Shown here: in pieces, positions 48,401-62,500 of the stretch
Layout: every line of letters begins with the position of its first letter
Numbering within the stretch: the stretch's first letter is position 1
NCBI GenBank assembly: GCA_026874595.1
Contig: CM049317.1
Coordinates: 10,700,382 to 10,764,381, forward strand
DNA length: 64,000 bases
Source of the DNA: Sipunculus nudus
Taxonomy: Eukaryota > Annelida > Sipuncula > Golfingiida > Sipunculidae
Direction of reading: 5' to 3'
Position numbers and translations under genes: made by a program
The notes under the pieces: generated by a model
Told to the model about the DNA's origin: nothing
What the model saw: the letters and a program-made list of their open reading frames with translations, nothing else
Database searches by the model: none

Positions 48401-51400
48401 ATAATGAAAGTGATGATAACGAACAGGATCATGATTGGAGTTACCATGTCGACAAGAAAAGTAATTATCACAGCACATCCAACTAAGCTTGTACTCCAGG
48501 CCAATCACATTTATAATACTGGCAGATTACCCTCTCATTATTCTGCCATTGAAGACCAGGTTTCATTCAAAATAAGACAGATAATGCTGCGGGTTCACCC
48601 TCTGGATACATAAGCATAGTTTCTGATAGATGGCACTGCAATAGTGCCTTTGGAAAATAATGCCAAATTTCTCAGAATTTATGGGAAATATTGAAAATGA
48701 CCCCCCCCCCCCTTAGTACACAATTGGCATCGCTACCAACAGTTGAAGTCCTAAAGTTGTCATTTCTGATTCATGGTCAAAGAGAGGTTGTGTGACAGTT
48801 GTTAAATGCCTCCTTTGCAGGCCTGCCAAAGCACTCTTTTATAAAAGAGTCACTTTTTTAATGATTTCCTGAAAATGCTGCTAATTACTCTTTTTCACTC
48901 TTTTTTTCAACAGCACTCTTTTTATCCTCTTAGTTTTTTTTTGTGAAGGAATTTTGATATCTACTATTTCTCTCCTGCTTTAACAGTCCAGTTAGAAAAA
49001 GAATGGCATAGCTCTTAATTGTTGTCCCCCGATCCTTTTGAAGGGGGACATTGGTTTTGGTTTGCCTGTCTGTCTGTCCATCATGTTTTCATTTCCATGT
49101 GATAGCTTTCCTAAATATTATCTGATTTCATTCAAATTTGGGTTACCGGTTGCTCTCATGCATACCTTGGTTGGGATTGCTTTTGGAGTGTTTGTCTAAA
49201 ATTATTCTCACCAGCCCTAATACCATAAATAAAATTTTGGTCCCAATTCACACCAAAAATTATTACATGTGGAGACATCTTCAGGGGGACAATGAAAACT
49301 CAAACACATCCACTATGACATGTGGAGACATCTTCAGGCCAAAATAAAAACTATAACAGAAATTGAGAAATGAGAAGGCAAGCATGAACAACAACAAGAG
49401 GCAGAAGTAGGGGACTTTTACTCCACTAACTTGCTTGTTTGTGTGCAAATGTCCGGCATGTGTCACAACATGTGAAAAATGCCCTTATCTTCATGCAGAT
49501 GTGCAACATGTACGTTTCTGACTTTCGGAATTATATGCATCAATATATGTACAGAATTGTGGTATGCAAAGCACATCTTTATCCAGTCTGTGATAAATAA
49601 TGGGGAATGGACGCTAATTTTAATTTTTTTTTCACACTATATTTCTATTTTTTTCGGTCATATACCTTTGGCAGGCCTGTAATGATATATATATATATAT
49701 ATACAACTGGACGTAGGTCAAAATGTCTGAGGTAAAATTGATTTGAATGATCAATATCGCAAGTTCAGTACCAGTCTACATGTTTTGAGGTCAATAATTT
49801 GAAGTTTAAAAGATGAAGAGCAAAAGCAAATATTGTAAGCAGTATTCAAAAATAAAGCAAATATGTAAATTTATAATATAGGTTTTTACCTTTTGCTTCT
49901 TTTGTTGATTATATTTATAGGCTCTTCGTCATGGCAACATGATTACACAGATAAGAATAGAACTTCAGCAAGTGCCTGTTTATTTTCTTGAAATGAAAGT
50001 AAAATTAGTTAAAAAAAATCATTTTTTTTAAGGAAACCTGGGGTTTGAATTAAGACAAGCAAGATTTAAGAATAATGGTTATTTTCTTTCCAGCAAAAAA
50101 GGTTAAAAGGGATAAAAACAGCAGTTCACCCAGACGAAGTAAAAGTGGAAACAAGGTCAAGGTTGCAGGATCTGTCTCCCATGGTAAATGATATAGGTGT
50201 ACAATTTATTTAAATAATTTATGCAAATTTTTTAATTGTTTTGTTTTCAAATTAGTATATTTAAAGCACCAATGTCTGAATTCTATATCTAGATCCTCAC
50301 CTAATTTCAGTGATCCTTTCATAAAATTGAAGCAAAATACCCATCATATGTGTGCCTGACTAGATTTCATCTAATACACTCTTTTATTTTATTTTATTTA
50401 ATCATCACATTTTAGTTTTAAAATTGAGTTAATCTGATTTTATTACCTCTTAACAAACCATTGATTACATGTATATAAGTATCCAGGAAATTATCTATGG
50501 TAACATTAAGCTTATGTACCATTTCATTATTTAATGTGTCAGGAACTTTACATGGTAACATATTTTAATATAAAGTTCCCTTAATATTTTCACAGATTTG
50601 TACAAGTGATTTTGTATTCTCAGTGTCCTTGACCCATAACAGCGGTGACATTCCAAGTGTAGGGAGTAACACGTCCGAGGGGTCAGCCCCAACATACGAG
50701 AGTCTCAGTATGGAGGAACGCAAGTCATTACTCACTCAGGTAGAGCTATATCAGTTAACCATACAGGGATCATAGTACTTTGAATTTTAGCCTTTCAGAC
50801 GGAAAGCCATTAATACATTGCCTTTCCACAGAAACATTTGCCTCTCTGCTCAAGATGAATCTTACCATCATGTTAGACTTTCAGTTACACTTCCTTCAGT
50901 TTAAACCTGATTCTATCATCCTACATGCACACTTTCATGCAAAAAGAAATGAATGTCTTCAAAAGTAACACTGTTATATCAGAAACACAATTGTGAAAAG
51001 AGAAAAAAAACAGGAAAAACATTGGAGATGAAGGTCTAAATACCAGAAAGAATAAGAAGGTATGGACCAGTTTCATAGAAAAATAGGAAATATAGAGAGT
51101 CAATGAAACGCCACCTCTAATATGTCATTTTTTTTGGTCATGTTTGTTACTACTTATCAGCTTCTTATGTGGAAGACAACTAAGTGTCCTCATTTCCAAC
51201 CGATTGATACAAAATGAAAGATGCCTTTCCGTGCACGTGTTTGCCTGTCCTAGACAGGCAGAAAGTCATTATAATGACCCCTGCCATTTTATCAATACAT
51301 ATTGATACACCTTGTCAATACTTTTACCAATATGCATTGCGTGCTGTGCCATCATATCGATGATACACACCAACTCTCACAAATATACTATGGTAGCCCT

Positions 51401-51706
51401 CATATATCATATTCATGAGGTTAAAATTTCATGATTTTCACTTTTTCATTGATTTGCTACGATTCAGTTTTCACGGGCACACTATATGATAATCTAAATT
51501 GAGCATATCAACTGTTACATGGATATATGATATGAGATAAACATTTGTGCAAAATCAGAACTATAATAACCAAAGTCAATATGGAACAAGTAGAAATTCA
51601 TGTAAGAGCCTAAATGGTAAAAATTATAAACATGTTTTGAGGTGTAACACAGGGAGTTACCTATTTTGAAAGAGTAAATGGGTTTACTGTAATAAGTAAT
51701 TTGATA

Positions 51707-51797
<91 letters not shown>

Positions 51798-51803
51798 GTA
51801 TAT

Positions 51804-51860
<57 letters not shown>

Positions 51861-52747
51861 AGAACGCCTGTATTATGGTCACCATCGGGACTGGATGAAA
51901 GTGGCCGTTATACAGGAGTGGCCGTTATACAGGACTTGACCAGGATAGGGGGTTAAAATGTAACATGAAACCAAGTTCAAATCTTTATTACAATCAACAA
52001 AATAAACGTATATACAGAGTTTTAGTATAATTACTTTTATCAGTAAAAAGAAATAAAATATTTACAATCACGTCGACCCTATTTATAACAATTACCAACA
52101 ATTTATACAAATACAGTGCTTGTAATTAAATAACAAACAGATTGTGTATCCATCATATTTAAACAAATGTTGAGAAGCTCTATGTATCCTTCAAAGCATA
52201 CTAACAGCACAGAAGTATCACAAATATGTGAACATTCACAAAATACATCCTTTACATCTGGTTAAAGAAAACAGTTATTAAACAATTTGGAGTCCTGAGT
52301 AAGAACCGGCTCGCACGACTGATTCCCAACCATACACGCAGGTAGGAACACATGCCTTACTGTAGTGCATAATGATGAAGCTGAGTGGGGTAGTACAACG
52401 CTAGCTACGTTTCTAACAACTCAGTCACGGTCGAGTGGTTACCTTTTTCCAGGCACTTATTAACAGACATGGATATCTGAGAGCGGAAACTTATGTAATG
52501 ATATTGAGATCAGAATTGACCGCTCAATTTCTTGAGTTCATGTCACGTAGTCACTGCCCCTGAACGTAATTGAGGCGTTTCCCGGTCTGCGGGACCGAGA
52601 GACCTGGCCGTAATACGGAATAGAGGAGTGACCGTAATTGACAACAAAATGATTATGAAATATAACGGTCGAAAATTCGGGACCAGAAAATCTGACCGTT
52701 ATGACGTATTGACCGTTATTGAGGCGTGGCCGTTAGCAGGCGTTCTA

Positions 52748-52799
<52 letters not shown>

Positions 52800-55700
52800 G
52801 AAATATATAGATATGCTAATTGTAAAGGTGAAAATATTCACCTAATTAATACTAAAGCAGTCAATCAGTACACTTTCTCCCTGGTAGAAATCAAATATTA
52901 ATGGTTATATGTTTTAGAATCAGGATATTTATATACCAGGGAAAGCTAGAGACATTCATTTGTAAATGTGAGATTACTTATAAAATAGAATAATAATTTA
53001 AAAGTCAGCATACTAGAAGAAAGAAAATATTGACTAAGATATAGATTAAATTTGGGGCAGTTGTTAAAAATATGATGATAAATACAAAAAAGGGGAAAGC
53101 CTGTCAGATTTCCTTTTGCTGACATGATAATGAATAGACATGAGCCAATAAGGCATTCCTCAGTTTAATTAGTTTATTGTTCCATATGCGCATGAAAAAG
53201 TTATTATTATTATACAAACTCAAAACATTTCTTTATGTCCCAGTAAAGTATTTATGGTTACAGAGTAATATTTGTGTTATTTGTGTCATTCATATTAATA
53301 AGCTCAAATGTTAGGGGGTTAGATAACCCCAAAAAGAGAAGATCTGTCCGAGATGGGCCTAATTGCAAGGGGGGCTGATATATTATTCTTACAAGAAACA
53401 CATAGAACTACAGAAATAGAGATTCACTGGAGTAATGAATGGAATGGGAAAGCTTTTTATAGTCATGCAAACTTGTCTAGTAGGGGATGTGCTATTTTCA
53501 TTAAAAAGAATTTAGAAATATAAGATGAATTAAAGGTACACAGTTATCAAGATGGAAGGGTTCTAATAATTCGATTAAAAATAAAAGGATTAGAAAATAA
53601 GTTAATAAACCTTTATGCACCAAATATGACAAATGAACAAAATAGATTTTACATTAGACTTTACAACTTAATACAGCAGCATATAGAAAATACAGACAAT
53701 GTCTTAGTAGGAGGAGATTTTATTCCAGTTTTTTATGTTATTCTGAATAAAAAAAGAGGAACAAAAGACATAAAAGACAGTAGTAGAAAACTAAAAAAAA
53801 ACAATAGATTATTTATCATTAACTGATATTTTTTAGAATCAAACACCCGTGGAAGAAAGTTATACATGGTGACAAAAGAATGGTAACATTTGCTGTAGAT
53901 AAGATTTTTGGTGGATCTCACAAATGTTACAAAATACAGATAAAGATACATATATTGAACCATACATTCATTCAGATCACTTCACAGTTATTTTGGATTT
54001 GGAAAACTGGAAAACACATCAGATAAAGAGAAAAAGGGTAAAGGCTAATTGGAAATTAAATGCAGATATATTACAAGAAGCAGAATTTGGGGAAAATCTG
54101 AACAAAGAAAAAAAAGTATGGGATAGAGAGTACAGTAATATTAAAGATGACAGGGTAAAATGGGAATTTTTTAAATTCAAGAAAAGACAGTTTAGTATAT
54201 TATATTTTAAAAAAAGAGCCAAAGAATGAAGATCCAAAGAACAAAAACTACGGGTATTGCAAGAATCATTAGACACATCCGAAGTATGCCATAGTCAAGC
54301 TTTAGAAGATGAAATAACTTCAGTTAAGAATCAGCTGGCAGATTTAGATAATTATAAAACACAAGGTTGTATGCTTAGATCTAAAATTAGATGGTTAGAA
54401 CATGGAGAAAAAAAATTCAAAATATTTCCTCAACTTAGGTATAAGATTGGACAAAAATTTATAAGCAAATCAGTGTCAACTACAGGAAAAAATAGTAACC
54501 AAAGGAAGAGAAATTTTAGAAATGCAACTTGAAAAGGAATTTTATCAGAATTTATATTGTTCACAGGCAAACAACACTCAGAAAGAGTTGGATGAATACT
54601 TGGATAAAATAAAGTTGCCAGTGTTATCCAATTTCAGAATATTTAGGGAAAGAAATTACAGAAGAAGAATGTTATTCAACTCTTAAAACATTTCAAATCA
54701 TTTAAAAAATCATTTAAAAAAGGCAAAATGTCGGCTTCTCAAAAATTGGCAATAATAACATTAATTGACAAGAAAAAGGATAGAACATTATTAAAAAATT
54801 GGAGACCTATATCTCTATTTAATGTAGATTACAAAATTTTATTAAAGTCTTTAGCATTAAGATTAAAAAAGATTATGCCTGAAATAGTTAATGCGAATCA
54901 AACTTTAGGGAAAATATATAGGGGAAAATATAAACATTTTATCAGACCTTTTAGAATTTACAAGAATAAAAAATTTACCTGGGATATTAATCAGCATAGA
55001 TTTTGAAAAAAGCTTTTGATTCCTTGGAATGGAACTTTATGATATCAACTTTGGAGAAATATTAATCCATCCATATTTATCAATTGGATTCACATTTTAT
55101 AAAATAATATTGAAACCTGCACAATAAATAATTAGGTTACATCTTGATATTTTTAAATTAAAAGAGGGGTTCTGCCAGGAGACCTCTTGACTCCATATTA
55201 ATTTGTTTTAGCTGCTGAAGTAATGGCAGAATACATAAAGAGTTTAGCAAAGATAAAAAGATAAGAAGTTTCAGGATATTGTTTTAAGTTACTTCAGCAT
55301 GCAGATGACACGGTGGGATCTTATAAAATATAAAAGGTCAGCCAAATATTTCCTTGAGATCATTAAACAATTTGGTACTTTTAGTGGTTTAAAAATAATT
55401 TTGAAAAATGTTAAGGTATGTGGATAGGTCAATATAGGAATAATAAGCCAGAACCATTGGAAATAAGATATAAAATTTATGTAATATTCCAAGTTTTAAC
55501 AAAGAAGTCTTATAAATTATATAATGTTACAAAAGAAATATTTTGAAAATGTTCCAGTTGAACAGCAAATTTTTTGAAATAATAAATTATTAAAAATTGA
55601 CAATGCTTTAACGTAATGGAAACAGTTTTCAAGCAGAGAAATTAACACAGGATTAGCTTTGTTTGATTACATGGGCTATATCAAGCCTTTTGAATTTTAG

Positions 55701-56584
55701 ATTGGAAAAGGTATCTCAGGAATACATTTTTTAAAATGGTATGCCTTTGTGTCTAAGTGTAAAAATCTTAAGCTGCAAAATTTAAGTTATATAGAGCCCT
55801 TTTCTTTTGCTTTTTATAATGGGGAGCAGATACTCATATCTGGTGCATCTTCGAAAGTAATTTGTCAGTGCTTTGTGGGTACTATATTAAGAAAAGGGCC
55901 ATACATTCCAAATATAGTAAGTTGCATGTCAGGTATAGTGGTAGATTATAAGGAAGTATATAAGCTTCCTTGAAAAAATTTGTTTGGACACAAAATCTAG
56001 AGTGTTTCAATATAATTAATCAATAATTGTTTAGTAAATAATTATTGGTTATATAAAGATTAATGATTCTGATTTATGTATTTTTTGTAAACAAGAGCAA
56101 AAACAATTAATACACCTGTTTTGGTCTTGTTATAAGGTTAGAAAACTATGGTTAGAAATTGAAAGGTGGTGTAAACAAAAAGGTATTAATTTTGATATAA
56201 ATATCTCTACAGTCTTGTTTGGTGCTCCAAGGGCACCTGTAGTAAGAAATTTAATTTTGCTAGTGGTGAAACAATATATAAACAAAGCTAGAAATGGTCA
56301 AGTAGGTCTATCTTTTTAAAGCATGTCAGGAAATGCCAGAATAGAATTTATGGTGGCACAAAAAATAACTTGGTAACTAAGTTTCATATTAGATGGGGAG
56401 AGTTTAGTAACTAAATGGGAGAGATTTCATAAATTATAGGTATACAAATAATTAGAGGATTTACTTTGAGAATATAGATGTTATATACATATTTACTTGA
56501 TTATTATTAGATATTTTGTTGTGCTAATATATATCACACAATATGGAATTGGATAACACAATTAATGATTGTGAGACAGTGGTT

Positions 56585-56651
<67 letters not shown>

Positions 56652-59446
56652 GTATCATAAACAGTTTTACTTCATGTACTACAGAACTTTTTCATGAGTA
56701 CAGCTGACTAGCCGGCTCACTCTTCAGAGTACCTGGAGAGTGAGCCGGCTAGTCAGCTGTACTCATGAAACAGTTCTGTGGTACATGAAGTAAAACTAAC
56801 TGTTTATGATACATTATTAATGCTCCCCTGCATGGTCGAGCACTTTTACTATGATGTATTGAAATTCTATGTGTATTACTTTGATTATATATATATATAT
56901 ATATATATTGAGAGGATATCGAATTGTTTTGGAAACTATCACTGTTGGTTTTGTATGTATTGTATTTGTTTGTAATAAAAAAAACCCAAAAAAGTAGAAA
57001 TTACTCTTCATTATTAGCAGATGATTTGACATCATTTATACTAGCAATCTTTTTCCTTTCAACTTGCCTCCTACAATGGGACTTTTATTCACGAAGGTTT
57101 GATCTGGATAATTTCCTTTACATGAATATCACAGATTTGAAACCCTCAAGAACAAAATGACAACCACAGTAGATACACGTCATATTACCCTAACCTAAAT
57201 TATAATCTGAGGTATTCATAAAGCTTAAACTGCTTTTTATACAGCTGTCATATGACGGGAGTATTATGGTGTACCCACCATCTTTCTGTCTGTCCATCTG
57301 TCTATTAACCTTTAGTGTCATTGCCATACTTACCAGGGCTTTGGTAGATTTTCACAAAACTCACCTTAACTACTTTCCGACATATTATCTCGCCTGAGTC
57401 CAATTATGGGCAACATCCACACATATTTTATAAGGTCACGGGTCAATAGGCTATATTATGGTTTTGCTTGGATAACTTTCAAAGAATATGGAGGATTTTG
57501 ATCAAAATCTTCAGAAATGTGAATCAATAAAATATCTCACATAAGTTCATATTTCAGCAAAATCCATTGACCCCCCCCCCCCCCCCCCCCCCATGGATCC
57601 CTCACTAATGACAGTGCATTTAACCATTAGAATGCAGTGCTACCATTGTCTGTCATTTAATAAGAGTATTGTAGCTTCCCAGGAAAGTATTCTTTAATTT
57701 AAATTGAAATACTTTTTTTCATTTTTAACACTAAAGCATCTCTCATTGTATCGCCAGACATAGTCTGGAGATACTATGGTTTAGGCACGGTTGCGCCGCC
57801 GCAGCCGCCGCAGAGATCTCTTTTGGACACAATAACTAAAAAAATATTTCAAGGATCTTTTTCAAACTTGACACATTTATAGATATAGGTGAGAGGACGA
57901 AGCCTATTTAAAATTGGGTCATGACCTCAACTAGGAGAGTGACCTTGACCTTGAATAAATCCATTTTTGGGGAAAATCACACAAATTCTTAAATATCTCA
58001 AGAAATCTTTCATGGATTTATCCCAAAATCAAGTTGGACAAAGATCTTGGATAGTGATGTCATTTACCGGAAACTGGTGGTGCCACCTAGTATCCTTTTC
58101 TTGTTTTTGTGCCGTTTAATACCCCCATCATTGCCACTTGACAGTACTTTTAGCATCACAAGTCAAAAACTGATTGACAGATTTCTTTAATATTATGCAT
58201 GTACATAGGTATGGGTTATGGGATGATGTATATAAAAATTGGGGTCATGACCTTTCCTTTGAGAGTGGCTTTGACCTTGAATATTACCATATATGGTGAA
58301 AATCACATAAAATCATGAATATCTTAAAAAGGGATGCATGGATTGGTCCAAAAATCAAGTTGACGGAAGATCTTGGATAGTTTTGTCTTTTGCAGAAGAT
58401 AGGTGGTGCCACCTGTTGTCCTTTTCTTGTTTTTTGCGCCTTTGAATACCCCATCATTGCCACTTGACAGTATATACTGTGAGCATTACAAGTCAAACAG
58501 TAATGGACAGATTTCTTTCATGCTATGCATGTATATAGATATGGTTTATGGAATGAGGTATATTTAATTTTAAATTTAATTTTAAAATTTAATTTAATTT
58601 AAATTATTTTTTTTTTAATTTAATTTTTTTTTTCAAATGTTGGATATTTTGGAATGCAGTTTATTGATTTGGGGTCATGACCATGACTATGAGAGTGATC
58701 TTGACCTTGAATATTCCCATATTTGGTGAAAAACATAAAATCATGAATATCTTAAAAAGGGCCACTTGACAGCACTGTGAGCATTATAAGTCAAAAACCC
58801 TTTGATCAATTGTCCTTCCCAATCCAAAATATTCCTATATTTTGTACAAATGTTTCTCACATTCATTGCTAAAATACAATTACATCACATTATATCAACA
58901 AAATACCACAAAACCTCATTTGTCTGGCGATACTATGGCACCAGCGGTGCCAAGAAATGTCTAGTTTCCAAACGTCATCTTTGGATTGTGAATTAGACTT
59001 CAGATCACAGGAAGACTATGAAGTACTTATCTCTGTCAGTGTGTCAATCAAGTGACATGTATTGATTGGATAGGGTTTATTTAACATCTTGTCATTTAAT
59101 GTCAAAATGACTGAAATGTACATGTTTTAGGGCTCCTAAGCTTTAACTACTGTCTTAATTACAAATATCATCATTAAAGACTATTTAAAAAACATTGCAT
59201 ACCATAATATTACAAAGTACTGCATTTTAGCACCAAAATAGTATTTTTATTCAGATAATTCTGTACATTACATGACAGTTAAGCCAGCCAGATCAGTAGC
59301 ACTGAGATAATTCTTTTACACTGTAGACTTGTATGTTTTCTTTTCAGACATGTGGTGTTATATCTGAGCATACCAAGAAAATGTGTACAAGGTAAGATTA
59401 AAGCTTTATCTAGTTATGAGTTCATTATGTGTGTGTGTTTACATTA

Positions 59447-59501
<55 letters not shown>

Positions 59502-62500
59502 AACTTCTGTTTATGATAAAAGCATATAAAGATATAATAGTCACAATTACAGTTAAAAGATCATTGCTGACTTGTGGTTAGAATGAAACATACCTGTCAA
59601 AGGTGACTTATATTATGTAACTCCGCTAGAAAAACGTATCTGACATATTTGTTGTGACTTTGCAACTTGTATGCTAAAAACAGAACTGGGTTTAAGACAG
59701 GATTATCAGCACTTACAATAAACTTCACCACTTTGAATGGCTGTTTCATCATTTTAAACTGGGTTAGTATGTGCTTGGGAAAACAACAACAAGCAGTGCA
59801 GAACAAAACAGCCATTTTAGTTCAAGCATTATTCGGCCGGTTTAAAACTTTCATACAGTTAGGACAGGCAGATATGATGTTCCCATGGACCTTTCATGTG
59901 TTGTGAGTGCAGAACACCAGGTTATATTCATGCCACGGGTGGAACACACTTGTGGGAGGCTCTTTAAATAATACATTAAAAAACAGAAAAAAATAGTTCA
60001 GTTATGGTTGAAATAAACCATGTTGCCATTTTAGGAAATGTTCTTATGCAATCTTTTACTTGATCACATTGTGTCAGTTTAGTCCTTTAAAAAACCCATA
60101 TTTTTTCTTGTATATTAATTTTCCCAAATTCTACTTTGCCAGTCTGATTTATAGATGGTGAATATCATTAATACAGCCACCTAAAGGGCTCTTCAGATGA
60201 TATGACTTAGTAAATCACAGAAACACAGATACAAGTAATTTTTTACTGTTAACAACAATAAAATTGGTTCATTGTGAACTACCACTGTTGCAAAAATAAC
60301 TCTCTCTATCCAAACTTAAATGGACCTCATTTTTTCAGCTATAACTACTTTGATTTAACTTCACAGATTCAGAGCCCTGATACATGATATTGCTTATTCT
60401 GTTTTGGAAATAATGTAACTCATAACATCTAAATTTAAACTGGAAAAGGGTTTGAACATCCAGTGAATGTTTATTGAGTAAGATTATGATTGTAATCAAA
60501 ACATCTGTAACTATTTCATTTCAAAGACCAACTGATTTTAATGATCAGCAAAAATTAGCTCCCATGATCTTTTAGTCCCTAGTTACAGCAGGAACATTTA
60601 TAAATGAGATCACAAATATAGTTCCCAGGACATCTACTTGGGGTCTCAGCAGAATGGGGCCCCTGACCAGAAACTAGTAAGGATTGAGTTCAGAAATAAT
60701 ATTATTTGCCTTTTATGGCAGTTTAATCCCAATTTTCACACTGACTGCAGTCATAATGAAGAAAATTTCTTTACAGTGAAAGCTAACATTAGCTAATAAT
60801 TTGTTAATATTTCTGAGTGTAATTATTGGCAGGGTTGGGTTTTAGGCTGCCTAAAACCTGTTTTCGCCAGGGCAGAGCCCAAAACCTGCCTTTAACTGCC
60901 TAAAATAGGTTATAACCTGCCTAAAACTGCCTTTAACTGCCTAAAACCTTACTTACCCTCACCTATGACTTGCAGTTTAACTATGTTTTATTGTTACACA
61001 GCTAAATGCATTACAGAAATATGCTCAACAAATTAAAAGTGAGGAACACTTTATTCAAGCAAAACAAATAAACCATGATACAAAAAAAAAACAACAAATG
61101 AATACAACACTACTTCAGGTTTTCCAAATGAAAGTTTTAGCTTGTATCCCAAAATCATATTCTGAGGTCTCCCACCTCCATTACTGCCAATTTATAAATG
61201 AATGCTAATACTGTAAGCTTATAACCAGATTCTTTGATTGGCTTTTTGATCACAAGGGATTAAATTTTGTGATATATACGAAAGAAGTTTTTCCCCAATT
61301 CAAAAAGTTGTTCCATTTACACTGATGAATAGTCCTTTATACTGTTGTCTCACTAACATAACATGTATGTTTGAATGCCTGTAGCTTCAAATGGCAACAA
61401 GCAAAAGATTGATTTTATAAATAATAAAAGATCTTTTATGCTAGCCATAAACTAAAATATGATAATATCTTATACATTATCTGATAATGAATAAGATTTC
61501 CACTAGTTGTTTTCCTTAGCTAGGTCATCCATTGACAAAATTTTCGATTTTGTGCACATACTTATTGTCTATATAATGATGAAAATGCTCTGTTAACTGT
61601 ATGATTAGATTGTGAAAATGAACCCTCATGAAATACTATAATTAGTATAAAACTGAAAATGCTAAAATATATTGCAGTGAATATGTTGCAAACCACAGAA
61701 TATTCATAATCACTTTTGGGCCATGTTCAACCTAAAGGCCTGAGAAACCCACGTCATGCTCAGGGGCCCTGACTACATCACTCAGTAAAAATTTTGACTC
61801 CAGAACAATTTTCAGGGCAAGGGCTTTGATTGCATCATCCCAGTTATGTATGAAAGTTCACATGAACATCTACTAGTACACAGTAGTAGGACTTATGACC
61901 ATTGGGTCTTATTACCCCATCACCCTGATAAATAGTAATTAACTGGTCTAATCAAGCATGCCTCCCCCCCCCCCCCCCCCCCCACCCTGATACCCAGCCT
62001 TACACTAAGTTACAGGAGGCATACTGGAGGCTTTATTACATCATTCCAGGTAGCAGGGCACTCATTAGGAAACCCAAAGGGTCCTGATAATAACTTTACA
62101 TTGGCCAATGAAGCTATGTGCCACACAAACATGGTCTCATGCTCAAGAAACCTATACAGGCTCTTTGAAGGCTGCATGATGCCAGCCAACAGGAAATCTT
62201 GCATTACTTGTAATACCTGAAACCTTCCAGAAGCCCAGCAAAGCCTTGTGACTGCATCACCCCAGCCAATTTGGTAGTTTTATAGATCTTCTAGTAAAAC
62301 ATTTAAACAAATTGGGTTTTAGGCACTTTTGGTGCCTAAAACCTGCCCAAAACCTGTTTTAGGCGGGACAGTTTTAACCAGGTTAAAACCTATGGTTAAA
62401 ACCTTCCTGCCTAAAACTTGCCAACCCTGATTATTGGTATTTGTTGCAGATCTCGAAGATGCCCACAACACACAGAAGAACAACGCAAAGGTGTTCGAAT

